This document shows positions 17,525-26,884 of a stretch of DNA of 64,000 bases, piece by piece. The position numbers and the translations under genes are program-made. Position 1 is the stretch's first letter. Every line of letters begins with the position of its first letter. Under the pieces are notes generated by a model. The model did no database searches, was not told where the DNA came from, and worked only from the letters and a program-made list of their open reading frames with translations. The stretch lies in NCBI RefSeq assembly GCF_009371985.2, contig NZ_VIKU02000006.1, positions 1 to 64,000 of the forward strand. Direction: 5' to 3'. The stretch comes from Pelagihabitans pacificus (lineage in GTDB: Bacteria; Bacteroidota; Bacteroidia; Flavobacteriales; Flavobacteriaceae).

Positions 17525-18733
17525 CTATAATCTTTCATTAACGCCCTTTTTTTCATAAATATTACTCGAAATTTCTTCAATTTGAGTAGTTGACGCTATT
17601 AATAGGGCAAAGAAAATCCACGCGAAAATAATACCAATGGCTCCACCGGACTTCGACAAATTTGCTAGAATGACCAAAAAAAGAACAAGGCCCAATACCT
17701 GCCCGGTTTGCCTGTAACGATCCCAAAGCTTTTTAGCAATACGCCAAAGAAAAAGCGAGAAGAAAAATACTCCCAGAATCCCCGAAGTAAGCCAAATCTC
17801 AAGAAATATATTGTGGGGCAACTCTGCCTTTTGACCATATTTAAGCATAGCAGGATTAACGCCTGAATGGCCGACACCAAAAATAAAATTATCTTGAATT
17901 ACTCTTTCTGCAGACTCCCAAAGTTTGGTTCTACCACCTGTTTCAGCATTCTTAATCGTACTTTCAATACGCTTTGCAAAATCACGGTCATTTACCATAA
18001 TATAATTTATAAAGTATATGGAGAAGAATAGACCGACCGCAATCAAAACTATTTTCTTCACTACTTTGACCTTAAGTAATACCAACATGAAAAAAAGACC
18101 TAAAAACAATGAAAGCAGTGCCCCCCTGGAGGCACTTGCTATAAGCAGCATTAGCAATGGCAAGATCAGTAAAATACTTAATACCCATTTTTTTAAGCTC
18201 ACCTTTTGTCCAGCGACACCTCCTATAACGATCAATATGGCGAGCACACTTTTGAACCCGGTAAGGTTGGCATTCTCCCCAAAAAGAAATAATCTACCAC
18301 TATGATAAGTGATTCCGACTCCTGCCATGAGCAATAATGCAGTAATTAGAAGGCTTAATACATATACCTTTAATGCATTTTGTAAAACTGTTTTATTAGT
18401 AACGGTATGAGCCGTGATCAACACCATTAATAATGCCAGCTGAATAAACCTGGTATTGAATATCTCAATTAAATCCAAAACGTAAATATCATTTACGATT
18501 GTTGAGAATATACCAGCAAGCACAAGAAAAAATAAGGGTACAACATACTGTTTTAAAAATCGAAATCTGAGATATTGCTTAAAAAAAGGTAGAGAAGACA
18601 TTACATACAATACAGTCACCATTCTTGCAATCGTAATAGTGCCTGCAATACCGAAAGGATCCCAATACTCAAAAGTTGCCGAAAAAATTAGCAGGTAAAG
18701 TAAGAAGTCATTTAGTTTCTTCAAAAAAATCAT
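17525..18733 (-). CDS. O-antigen polymerase/ligase family membrane protein (Wzy-like)
   Basis: A 402-residue protein with about ten or more hydrophobic helices. The Wzy_C region is visible: SRGALLSLFLGLFFMLVLL, then a periplasmic loop with GGRTKLWESAERVIQDN and FGVGHSGVNPAMLKYG, and an LPHNIFLEIWLTSGILG segment, the typical order in O-antigen ligases and Wzy polymerases. It should join repeat units into polymer at the periplasmic face. Ligase and polymerase cannot be told apart by sequence alone, but a flippase in the same block makes polymerase more likely. It is the first gene of the minus-strand block. Confidence 0.88.
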   Translation of the reverse strand: MIFLKKLNDFLLYLLIFSATFEYWDPFGIAGTITIARMVTVLYVMSSLPFFKQYLRFRFLKQYVVPLFFLVLAGIFSTIVNDIYVLDLIEIFNTRFIQLALLMVLITAHTVTNKTVLQNALKVYVLSLLITALLLMAGVGITYHSGRLFLFGENANLTGFKSVLAILIVIGGVAGQKVSLKKWVLSILLILPLLMLLIASASRGALLSLFLGLFFMLVLLKVKVVKKIVLIAVGLFFSIYFINYIMVNDRDFAKRIESTIKNAETGGRTKLWESAERVIQDNFIFGVGHSGVNPAMLKYGQKAELPHNIFLEIWLTSGILGVFFFSLFLWRIAKKLWDRYRQTGQVLGLVLFLVILANLSKSGGAIGIIFAWIFFALLIASTTQIEEISSNIYEKKGVNERL

Positions 18734-19392
18734 TTGGTAATTTTATTCAAAAAATCCACTGGCATGCAACTCTGCGTCTTTACCTAATTGAAATGAATCT
18801 TATTCTCATTTTATAGCTGATATCCTTAAACTGAGGATGTTAGTGTTGTTAAACTTCTTCAACATTAAAATCCTCAGCTTTAGTTAAATATATCCGTGCC
18901 GCTACTATAACTTTACAATAGCCTTAATAGTATAACGATATCCTCAAAATATCTATTTACACGTATTCAGAAATTACTAATATTGTTTAAACAATTTCAC
19001 TATTTATTTTGTGAAAACGCACGATGTATTGATTCAATGTCTCTTCTCCATTAGTAAAGAACACTTGATGGCCTAACAAATTTTGCAAGAATTAAGTGTC
19101 TCTTTCTTTCATAGCCTGAAATCCCATACGACATTGAGTCTAGACAGTTCTCATCTATTATTCAATGAATGGCCGAACGCTGCCGCAAATATATGTTATA
19201 TGGAATTACCCCATCCAAACAATTCGATTTCCTGGAATATTCTCTTGATGAAATGGAACCCTTTCATAAATATTGGGATGGCTACAATGCAACCATCATC
19301 TACACGAAGGTCTACCTCCTTAAGAACGATCGAACAACACAAGTTGGAATAGAAATATTACCTACTTTTCATTTTCATAATTAACAGTACAT
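18734..19392. other. Divergent gene-free region between wzy-like and dimethylformamidase-like genes
   Basis: A 659-base region between two divergent transcription units, so it should carry promoters in both directions. It holds the long hairpin at 18831-18877. Two overlapping short frames at 19083-19352 and 19169-19384 on the plus strand encode no recognisable domain, overlap each other, and end just before the next gene, so I do not call them genes. The DNA at 18880-19020 is strongly AT-rich. Confidence 0.55.
18831..18877. repeat. Long inverted repeat (18-base arms, 11-base loop)
   Basis: The left arm 18831-18848 and right arm 18860-18877 match at 16 of 18 positions when folded. Both outer ends start with CTGAGGAT, and the inner ends pair TGTTG with CAACA. 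Beyond the arms the pairing continues with AAA against TTT after a one-base bulge. It lies about 100 bases upstream of the wzy-like start. There is no long T tract on either side, so a simple terminator is not the best reading. An attenuator, operator or element end are alternatives. Confidence 0.7.
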
Positions 19393-21120
19393 TTGAAAAA
19401 AACAAATGTGGACATTCAATCATCTAATTTCATTTCGAATAAAATTCTTCTAGAAAACAATAAGGAAGGTACTTTGAACTGGAGACTCACTAAGCCTGCT
19501 CTGAATAGGGAGATTGAAGGTTATGCCTCAAAATCGAGCATCAATAAAGGTGAATCCCTTGATTTGTTCGTAAATACCCGGTCAACAACATTTACGCTTA
19601 CCGTTTATCGAATGGGTTGGTATGGTGGAATGGGCGGCAGAGAGATTGTAGGCCCAATAACTCTTGAGGGTACGGAACAACACATTCCCTTACCTGAAAG
19701 AAATACAGGTCTTGTAGAATGCGCATGGAAAAAGCCATACCGGCTCACGTCAAAAAAAGACTGGATCACCGGGATATACGTTGTCAAATTAGAGGAAAAA
19801 GAGAATAACAAACAAAGTTATATCCTCTTTGTGGTACGGGACGACGGGGAACCTCATGATGTTTTGTTTCAACTGCCTGTTACTACCTATCAGGCCTATA
19901 ATTATTGGGGTGGCAAGTGTCTTTATACGTTTGGCAGCGGTTCCTTGACCAACTGGGGCACGGTTTCTGGGGAAAGGGCCCTCAAAGTCTCTTTTAATAG
20001 GCCTTACGCACGAAGTAATAATATTGCAGCTGCCTATGGCATGGGGGCCGGGGATTTTTTTACCAATACAAGGCCGGTAACTACCCACAACTACCCGACG
20101 AGCAGTGCGGGTTGGGATTATAATATGGTGCGATGGCTGGAAAAAAATAAGTACAATGTTGGATATTGTACCAATATCGACCTCCATAATGACCGTAGCT
20201 TACTGAATAATTCAAAAATCTTTTTGTCATCAGGGCATGATGAATACTGGACGGATGAAATGAGAACAAGCGTTCGAAATGCTAGGGATAACGGTGTGAA
20301 CCTTGCCTTTTTTTCCTCAAATACTATGTACTGGCAAATTAGATTGGAAAAAAGTAAGCTTTCCGAAGAGCATTACCGTACCATTGTTTGTTATAAGGAG
20401 GTAGATTTGGACCCAATAAAGGATAAAACATGTACCATAAATTTTTGTGATATTCCTGAACAAGGATCACAGGCATCACTAATCGGTGTTCAATACTTCC
20501 TGGATCCCGTCGCGGGCGATATAAAAATTGAAAATGCATCACATTGGGTTTTCGAGGGTACCGACCTGAAAAAAGGAGACCGACTTAAGGGCCTGTTGGG
20601 TTATGAAGTTGATGGGGTCGTTTCCGAATCGCCCGCAAACATCGAGATCTTAGCTACTACGGTATGTCAAAGAGTTCAGCTACAAAACAATTCCTTCATT
20701 CTAAAGTACATATTTTCGAGGGTTTTAGCCCCGTTCACCAGCTTTTTAAGAAGCAAAGTGCCCACATCAAAAAAATACAGCCCAAAAGTATTGACCTTCA
20801 CCATTCTACTCGGTCTACTACTGGTCTTTTGCCTTTATTATTTTTTTGACGCACTGATTCCCATTTTTCTTGTTCTAGGAACATTTCTGTTTATTTTGCT
20901 ATGGTTCGTCAAAATCAAGATATCCGGAAAGGTCACCTCGAACATGACACTCTATCAGGCCAAAAGTGGGGCCCAAGTTTTCGCAACGGGTAGTATGCAG
21001 TGGGCATGGGGTTTGGACGATTTCAATTCACCCGAATTAAGATCATCTGTTTTAAACCAAGAGGCCATACTAATAACCAAAAACGTTTTGAAAAAATTTG
21101 GGGCGTATGCAGAATCATAA
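19393..21120 (+). CDS. N,N-dimethylformamidase beta-subunit-like protein with an internal membrane hairpin
   Basis: A 575-residue protein related to the C-terminal domain of N,N-dimethylformamidase beta (amide hydrolysis). Family segments seen: YRMGWYGGMGGREI (72-85), LPVTTYQAYNYWGGKCLYTF, SSAGWDYNMVRWLEK, LSSGHDEYWTDEMR (278-291) and GAQVFATGSMQWAWGLDDFN (526-545). Between SPANIEILA (about 413-421) and MTLYQAKSG (518-526) roughly 90 residues are inserted, including two strongly hydrophobic helices at about 466-485 and 488-506. There is no signal peptide. The frame opens right after a stop at 19378-19380, and the first usable start is TTG 19393. The likely role is amide hydrolysis or transfer on the polysaccharide, which is inference from context. 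Confidence 0.75.
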   Translation: MKKTNVDIQSSNFISNKILLENNKEGTLNWRLTKPALNREIEGYASKSSINKGESLDLFVNTRSTTFTLTVYRMGWYGGMGGREIVGPITLEGTEQHIPLPERNTGLVECAWKKPYRLTSKKDWITGIYVVKLEEKENNKQSYILFVVRDDGEPHDVLFQLPVTTYQAYNYWGGKCLYTFGSGSLTNWGTVSGERALKVSFNRPYARSNNIAAAYGMGAGDFFTNTRPVTTHNYPTSSAGWDYNMVRWLEKNKYNVGYCTNIDLHNDRSLLNNSKIFLSSGHDEYWTDEMRTSVRNARDNGVNLAFFSSNTMYWQIRLEKSKLSEEHYRTIVCYKEVDLDPIKDKTCTINFCDIPEQGSQASLIGVQYFLDPVAGDIKIENASHWVFEGTDLKKGDRLKGLLGYEVDGVVSESPANIEILATTVCQRVQLQNNSFILKYIFSRVLAPFTSFLRSKVPTSKKYSPKVLTFTILLGLLLVFCLYYFFDALIPIFLVLGTFLFILLWFVKIKISGKVTSNMTLYQAKSGAQVFATGSMQWAWGLDDFNSPELRSSVLNQEAILITKNVLKKFGAYAES

Positions 21121-21239
21121 TTGGTTAAATGAAATTCTATTAATTTGCCAACCATACTTAAACCAACTACATTTTACAAAGGCACAATGAACGATATTCC
21201 CTTGCCTAATCCGAACACCCTTGTGCTGAATCGTACGAA

Positions 21240-22901
21240 ATGACAAAACAAAAATTAAAAATAGGTTTATTACTTGATGACCATAACATTCCCGCCTGGG
21301 TATATAAAATGGTCGAAATGATCGGCTCTTCCAAGCATTCCGAAATTTCATTGATCGTAAAAAAAACGCGTGTAACCAATCAAAATGGGGATTCAGCATT
21401 CAGAAGAATCTGGAGGAATCGAAATGTATTGCTATATAAGCTCTACTCAAATTTAGACTACAAAATATTCAAATGGAAGCCTGACGCATTTGAGAGAAAA
21501 AATATCCTAAACCTAGTCAATTGTAAAGAAATTGAAGTTAATGTCGGTAAAAACCTTACTGATGACCACCTACTACCCGAAGATATCTCAAGAATCAATG
21601 AAAAACCCATAGACGTTTTCATTAATATAGGCTTTCAGAGCCTCCAAAAAGAAGTTATAAAAATTCCAAAGTATGGTATTTGGACCTATAGGCATGACAC
21701 CTATCAAAATGGTATTACATCATTTTCAGGAGTATGGGAAGTTTTAGAGCAAGAAGATATCACCGAAGCGACACTCGAAGTACTTACTGCGGATGGCAAC
21801 AAGATATTGTACCGTTCTTATTCCCATACCGATGAATTAAGTGTATATCGAAACAAAAACAATTTTTATTGGAAGTCGAGTAGTTTTGTCCCCAGAAAAT
21901 TGGAAGAATTATATCGATTGGGAGAGAAAACATTCTTAAAAAATATTGATCAAAACAATACTGAATTATCATCTGTAGCGAATAAAAAGCTGAAAAAAGC
22001 TCCCGGTAATTATGAAATTTTGATAAAAATAGGGGCCAATTATCTTTTGGCCCTTAAGAGAAAGGTCCGAAGAATGTTTTACATTAAACAATGGATTTTG
22101 CTTTATAAGGTTGGGACATCGCCAAAAATACCAAAGTCTTTTTTTGATTACAACAGAATTGTTCCTCCCAAGGATAGAATTTGGGCGGACCCTTTTGTGC
22201 TGTTTAGAGATGGTAAATATTTTGTTTTTATCGAGGAGATGCTATATGCTGAAAATAAAGGTAAAATTTCCGTAATTGAAATAAACAAGAATGGAAAATA
22301 CGAAATGCCCAAGGTAATTATTGAAAACAACTATCATATGTCCTATCCTTTGCTATTCGAAGATGGGGATGATTTGTTCATGTTGCCGGAAACCGGTGCA
22401 AACCTTACGATAGAATTGTACAAATGTGTAGATTTCCCGTTGAGATGGGAATTTCATTCGACACTTATGGAAAATGTCCGTGCAGCCGATGCTACCCTCT
22501 TTAAGTACAAAGGAAGATATTGGCTTTTCACTAACATGAGAGAGGTCCAAGGAGCCTCTGTCCAAGATGAACTTTTTCTTTTCTATTCAGATGATTTCCA
22601 AAATGGAACCTGGCAATCACACCCTGAAAACCCAATAGTTTCAGATGTCAGGTGCTCAAGACCGGCAGGAAATATATTTGAACATGAAGGAAGAATATAT
22701 AGACCCGCCCAAAATGGCGGCAAACACTATGGATACGGTATGCAAATCAATGAAATTGTTACCCTTACGGAAGAATTTTATCAGGAAAGAGAGGTACAAT
22801 CAATTCACCCAAATTGGGCGAAAGACCTTATCGGCACGCACACGCTAAACGCAGATGGAGGTCTTACAGTAATAGATGCATTGATAAAAAGGCGAAAATG
22901 A
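21240..22901 (+). CDS. Formyltransferase-like N-terminal domain fused to a GINT1/GH43-like beta-propeller
   Basis: A 553-residue two-domain protein. The first 260 or so residues have a formyltransferase-like Rossmann fold: LKIGLLLDDHNIPAWVYKMV, then PIDVFINIGFQSL, PKYGIWTYRHDTY and SFSGVWEVLEQ. The region from about 300 to the end looks like a five-bladed propeller of the glucosamine inositolphosphorylceramide transferase (GINT1) C-terminal type: RIWADPFVLFRDGKYFVFIE, MSYPLLFEDGDDLFMLPETG, RAADATLFKYKGRYWLFTNM, RCSRPAGNIFEHEGRIYRPA and YGYGMQINEI. A WADPF start repeated across blades is the hallmark. It follows the dimethylformamidase-like gene by 119 bases, suggesting a functional pair. Function unknown; attachment or transfer of a modified sugar is plausible. 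Confidence 0.7.
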   Translation: MTKQKLKIGLLLDDHNIPAWVYKMVEMIGSSKHSEISLIVKKTRVTNQNGDSAFRRIWRNRNVLLYKLYSNLDYKIFKWKPDAFERKNILNLVNCKEIEVNVGKNLTDDHLLPEDISRINEKPIDVFINIGFQSLQKEVIKIPKYGIWTYRHDTYQNGITSFSGVWEVLEQEDITEATLEVLTADGNKILYRSYSHTDELSVYRNKNNFYWKSSSFVPRKLEELYRLGEKTFLKNIDQNNTELSSVANKKLKKAPGNYEILIKIGANYLLALKRKVRRMFYIKQWILLYKVGTSPKIPKSFFDYNRIVPPKDRIWADPFVLFRDGKYFVFIEEMLYAENKGKISVIEINKNGKYEMPKVIIENNYHMSYPLLFEDGDDLFMLPETGANLTIELYKCVDFPLRWEFHSTLMENVRAADATLFKYKGRYWLFTNMREVQGASVQDELFLFYSDDFQNGTWQSHPENPIVSDVRCSRPAGNIFEHEGRIYRPAQNGGKHYGYGMQINEIVTLTEEFYQEREVQSIHPNWAKDLIGTHTLNADGGLTVIDALIKRRK

Positions 22902-22970
22902 AATGTTCCAAAAAGGCCTTAATTTAACCCCTGGCTAGTCCAAAAAGACAAAATCCGCGTATTTTAAGTA

Positions 22971-23008
22971 GTCGCTCGTTATTCCATTCCATCGGAATGG
23001 CCCGCGAC
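22971..23008. repeat. Nested inverted repeat upstream of gmd
   Basis: The inner arms CCATTCC (22984-22990) and GGAATGG (22994-23000) are a perfect 7-base pair around a 3-base loop. The outer arms GTCGC (22971-22975) and GCGAC (23004-23008) also pair. It ends 31 bases before the gmd start and has no T tract, so it is better placed for a leader RNA structure or operator than for a terminator. Confidence 0.5.
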
Positions 23009-23039
23009 CGATTACCTAACGACCGTAAACCTGCTTTGA

Positions 23040-24155
23040 ATGAAAAAAATTGCTTTAATTACTGGTATTACCGGCCAGGACGGAGCCTATTTGAGTGAAT
23101 TCCTGCTTAAGAAAAATTATATCGTTCACGGTCTAAAACGTCGTTCGTCACTATTTAATACCGATCGAATTGATCATTTGTACCAAGATCCACATGTAGC
23201 GAACAGAAATTTTATCCTACACTACGGGGATATGACCGACAGTACCAACCTGATCCGTCTGATTCAAGAAATACAACCGGATGAAATCTATAATTTGGCC
23301 GCGATGAGCCACGTGCAAGTTTCGTTCGAAATACCTGAATACACCGCAAACGCCGACGGTATTGGCACCTTACGGATCCTGGATGCCGTTCGTTTGTTGG
23401 GGCTTACCAAAAAAACAAGAATTTACCAAGCTTCAACTTCAGAGTTGTATGGCAAAGTACAGGAAGTACCCCAGACCGAGAAAACGCCTTTTTATCCCAG
23501 GAGTCCGTATGCAGTGGCCAAAATGTACGCCTATTGGATTACCGTAAACTATAGGGAGGCCTACGGCATGTATGCATGTAATGGCATTTTGTTTAATCAT
23601 GAATCCCCAATTCGGGGCGAAACGTTTGTTACCCGAAAAATCACCAGGGCAACGGCCAGAATAGCACTTGGTCTACAAGACAAGTTATACCTTGGAAATC
23701 TGGATGCCCAAAGAGACTGGGGCCATGCAAAGGATTATGTGCGTATGATGTGGATGATTTTACAGGCCGGGGAACCTGAAGATTGGGTCATTGCCACCGG
23801 AAAGACCACAAGTGTACGTGAATTTGTGCGTATGAGTTTTTCGGAAGTCGGTATTGAACTGGAATTCAAGGGAACCGGAATCGATGAAAAAGCCTACATT
23901 TCTGAATGTAATAATCCCGAGTTTCAATTGAAAAAGGGCAAAGAGGTATTAGCTATCGATCCAAAATATTTTAGACCTACCGAAGTAGACCTGTTGATAG
24001 GTGACGCTTCAAAGGCCAAGGATAAACTGGGATGGGTGCCTGAATATACATTGCCTGAATTGGTGAAAGATATGATGCAAAGTGATATCAAGCTAATGCG
24101 GCAAGATCAATATTTACAAGATGGTGGCTATCGAACCAATAACTACTTCGAATAG
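23040..24155 (+). CDS. gmd: GDP-mannose 4,6-dehydratase
   Basis: A 371-residue short-chain dehydrogenase that converts GDP-D-mannose to GDP-4-keto-6-deoxymannose, the first step to GDP-L-fucose. The NADP loop is GITGQDG (9-15). The catalytic set is STSELYG (132-138) and YAVAK (Y157, K161). Segments [13 protein letters not shown] and [16 protein letters not shown] are diagnostic for GMD, and the length is standard. The fcl gene begins 2 bases after the stop, so the pair is co-transcribed. It shows that the polymer or another surface glycan contains fucose or a related 6-deoxyhexose. Confidence 0.98.
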   Translation: MKKIALITGITGQDGAYLSEFLLKKNYIVHGLKRRSSLFNTDRIDHLYQDPHVANRNFILHYGDMTDSTNLIRLIQEIQPDEIYNLAAMSHVQVSFEIPEYTANADGIGTLRILDAVRLLGLTKKTRIYQASTSELYGKVQEVPQTEKTPFYPRSPYAVAKMYAYWITVNYREAYGMYACNGILFNHESPIRGETFVTRKITRATARIALGLQDKLYLGNLDAQRDWGHAKDYVRMMWMILQAGEPEDWVIATGKTTSVREFVRMSFSEVGIELEFKGTGIDEKAYISECNNPEFQLKKGKEVLAIDPKYFRPTEVDLLIGDASKAKDKLGWVPEYTLPELVKDMMQSDIKLMRQDQYLQDGGYRTNNYFE

Positions 24156-24157
24156 GA

Positions 24158-25243
24158 ATGCGTAAGGAAGCAAAAATATATGTCGCGGGCCATCGGGGAC
24201 TCGTGGGAAGTGCCATTTTGGCAGACCTCGATCGAAAAGGGTATACCAACATTACCGTTCGGACACACAAAGAATTGGACTTGATCAATACGAACGAGGT
24301 ATCCAATTTCTTCAAAAGTGAAAAACCGGAATATGTATTCCTCGCGGCCGCAAAAGTCGGTGGAATCGTTGCCAACAACACCTATAGGGGAGAATTTATC
24401 TATGATAATTTGATGATCCAGAACAATGTTATACATCAAAGCTACCTCAACAATGTCAAAAAATTACTGTTCCTCGGCAGTACCTGTATCTATCCCAAAA
24501 ATTGTCCCCAGCCAATGAAGGAAGAGTACTTGCTAACCGATACTTTGGAGTATACCAACGAGCCTTATGCCATCGCCAAAATAGCCGGTATAAAAATGTG
24601 TGAGAGCTATAACATACAATATGGCACCAATTTTATAGCGGTCATGCCCACAAATCTCTATGGCCCCAACGATAATTTCGACTTGGAAAAATCCCATGTA
24701 TTGCCAGCCTTGCTGAGAAAGATTCATTTAGGTAAAGCCTTAATGGAAGAAGATTGGAATGCCATCCTAAAAGACTTGATGCGGTATCCAATAAAAGGTA
24801 TTCTGCCTTCGGATACCACAGAATCGATTATAAAAAAACTGGATGAAATTGGAATTACCCGAACATTTGATGGAAAAGTGACAGTTCATATCTGGGGAAC
24901 GGGGGCGCCCATGCGAGAATTTTTATGGTCGGAGGATATGGCCGATGCCTGTGTTTTTCTCATGGAAAACAGGGATTTTGAAGACATGTATTCCAATACT
25001 ACAGAAATAAGGAATACGCACATAAACATAGGAACCGGTGTCGACATCTCGATTTCCGATTTGGCCGATCTGATCAAATCAATCGTTGGGTTTGAGGGAG
25101 CATTCAAGTTCAATAGTGATAAACCCGATGGTACCCAAAAAAAACTTACGGATGTCTCAAAACTAAACGCTTTGGGATGGAAGCACAAAATTGGATTAGA
25201 GCAAGGTATCTATAAACAATACAAATGGTATTTAACGCAATGA
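24158..25243 (+). CDS. fcl: GDP-L-fucose synthase
   Basis: Converts GDP-4-keto-6-deoxymannose to GDP-L-fucose by epimerisation and NADPH reduction. The NADP site is GHRGLVG (11-17), STCIYPK is at about 108-114, and the catalytic Tyr-Lys pair is in YAIAK (Y137, K141). NLYGPNDNFD and GTGAPMREFLWSEDMADAC are diagnostic. At 361 residues it is 40 to 50 residues longer than the Escherichia coli enzyme because of an insert around 190-240 (EEDWNAILKDLMRYP and following), as seen in Bacteroidota homologues. It sits two bases after gmd. Confidence 0.97.
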   Translation: MRKEAKIYVAGHRGLVGSAILADLDRKGYTNITVRTHKELDLINTNEVSNFFKSEKPEYVFLAAAKVGGIVANNTYRGEFIYDNLMIQNNVIHQSYLNNVKKLLFLGSTCIYPKNCPQPMKEEYLLTDTLEYTNEPYAIAKIAGIKMCESYNIQYGTNFIAVMPTNLYGPNDNFDLEKSHVLPALLRKIHLGKALMEEDWNAILKDLMRYPIKGILPSDTTESIIKKLDEIGITRTFDGKVTVHIWGTGAPMREFLWSEDMADACVFLMENRDFEDMYSNTTEIRNTHINIGTGVDISISDLADLIKSIVGFEGAFKFNSDKPDGTQKKLTDVSKLNALGWKHKIGLEQGIYKQYKWYLTQ

Positions 25244-25654
25244 ACACGGTAATCTTTGTACATCAACCCTTGATTTTGGTAGAGCGGATTCACTCAAATA
25301 AACCAACGAAATAGGTTTAATACGCCGAACAGATAACATTTGTTTGCGGAAATATCATTCAAAACAATTCAAATCCATTCAAAAAAGCTTTTTTTTTGTA
25401 AATTAGAATTATACAATGGTTAATGTTAATGTTAAACGAATTTAGCTGTCATTTTATCTAGTTTATGCAGTGATTTCCGGGAATTATCCCTGAACATGTT
25501 ATATTTGTTCGAAGTATATTGTCATTTCATGAAATAATAAACCCGGAATCAAGTTATAAAATCATCGGGTTAAATTGCAGAAGCATTGGAAATTATCCGT
25601 CTGCAGGGTAAAAGAAATCTTGTTACAGTACTTAAAAGAAAAGTCGTCTAGCCT
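25244..25654. other. Gene-free region upstream of the aminotransferase
   Basis: A 411-base region with no gene. A TAnnTTTG-type box (TATATTTG) lies at 25500-25507, but no TTG element is at the right distance and it is about 147 bases from the next start. The tandem GTTAAT copies at 25419-25434 are a short AT-rich direct repeat of uncertain meaning. A promoter for the following two-gene unit is expected here. Confidence 0.4.
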
Positions 25655-26884
25655 ATGATTCCGTTTTCTCCACCTTATATCAGTGAGAAAGTTGTCGCCG
25701 AAGTGGTTGACTCCCTTAATTCTGGCTGGATTACAACCGGGCCAAAGGTGAAGTTGCTGGAAGAGGAGATTTCGAATTATTTAGATATCCCTAATGTACT
25801 CTGTGTGAACTCATGGACTTCCGGTGCCATTATGATACTGAGATGGTTGGGCCTCCAGGAAGGGGATGAGGTCATCATTCCTGCATATACTTACAGCGCA
25901 ACGGCTTTGGCGGTAATGCATGCTGGCGGAACCCCGGTCATGGTCGATTCGGGCGATGATTTTAATATGGACATGGGTAAGGTTCAGCAAGCGATCACCA
26001 AGAGGACCAAAGCCATTATACCGGTAGACTTTGCAGGATATCCTTGTGACTACGAAAGGCTGAACCATATCATCACTAAAAAAGAGGTGGTCGATTTATT
26101 CGAACCTACTTCCGAAGTCCAAAAAACACTCGGTCGAATTTTGAATCTTTCCGATGCCGCTCATTCGTTGGGAGGAATATTTGGGCATAAAGCCGTCGGG
26201 CATAAAGCGGACATATCAATATTTTCCCTTCATGCCGTGAAAAACATAACTACTGCGGAAGGTGGTGCAATCGCAATCAATATGCCAGCCCCATTTTCAA
26301 ACGATGGACTTTACGATAGTCTTCGGATGATGACGCTGAATTGCCAAACGAAAGACGCCTTTTCCAAATCCCAGGGCGGGCAATGGCGTTATGATATCAC
26401 TGGCCTCGGAATGAAAATTAATCTTCCGGATGTAAATGCGGCTATTGGATTGGCTCAAATACGTGAATATTCCCAACTTTTGAAAAGAAGGAAGGAGATT
26501 TTTCAGCAATACCTGAATAGGTTCAGTAAAATGGATTGGGCCATAGTTCCACCGATGGAGGCGGATGGGATAGTCTCTTCTTGCCATTTATTCGCACTGA
26601 GAATAAAAGACATTAAAGAAGACCAGCGAGACCGGATGATCGATGAAATTACAAAATTGGGTGTTTCGGTAAATGTTCATTTTATTCCGTTGCCTTTGCT
26701 ATCTTACTTTAAAACTCTCGGATACAGTATCAACGATTACCCGACAGCTCATAAAAATTATATTTCGGAAATTAGCTTGCCCATTTATCCACAACTTACC
26801 GACGACCAGGTAGAACTCATCCTGGATAGTGTTTGTACTTCTTATAAAAACGTTACAAGGTCCCTTTCCAAAATAGCGGGTTGA
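25655..26884 (+). CDS. DegT/DnrJ/EryC1/StrS family sugar aminotransferase
   Basis: A PLP enzyme of 409 residues that aminates keto-sugars to make amino-deoxysugars. Starting from IPFSPPYISE it has NSGWITTGPKVKLLEEE, IPAYTYSATALAV, the PLP-binding aspartate in LSDAAHSLGG (D167) and the catalytic lysine in SLHAVKNITTAEGG (K196). No 4,6-dehydratase making a keto-UDP-sugar for it is seen in the window. Its stop overlaps the ATG of the following phosphoglycosyl transferase by one base, so the aminated sugar may be the first one loaded on the lipid carrier. That link is inference. Confidence 0.93.
   Translation: MIPFSPPYISEKVVAEVVDSLNSGWITTGPKVKLLEEEISNYLDIPNVLCVNSWTSGAIMILRWLGLQEGDEVIIPAYTYSATALAVMHAGGTPVMVDSGDDFNMDMGKVQQAITKRTKAIIPVDFAGYPCDYERLNHIITKKEVVDLFEPTSEVQKTLGRILNLSDAAHSLGGIFGHKAVGHKADISIFSLHAVKNITTAEGGAIAINMPAPFSNDGLYDSLRMMTLNCQTKDAFSKSQGGQWRYDITGLGMKINLPDVNAAIGLAQIREYSQLLKRRKEIFQQYLNRFSKMDWAIVPPMEADGIVSSCHLFALRIKDIKEDQRDRMIDEITKLGVSVNVHFIPLPLLSYFKTLGYSINDYPTAHKNYISEISLPIYPQLTDDQVELILDSVCTSYKNVTRSLSKIAG

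Noticed and set aside
17356-17580. A 74-codon minus-strand frame between the chimeric pseudogene and the wzy-like gene
   Set aside because: It overlaps the wzy end, has no recognisable domain and contains many basic and aromatic residues without a pattern. It may be another scrap but I cannot support it.
19083-19384. Two overlapping plus-strand short frames ahead of the dimethylformamidase-like gene
   Set aside because: They overlap each other in different frames, match no family I know, and end at the stop just before the next gene, so they are probably chance frames.
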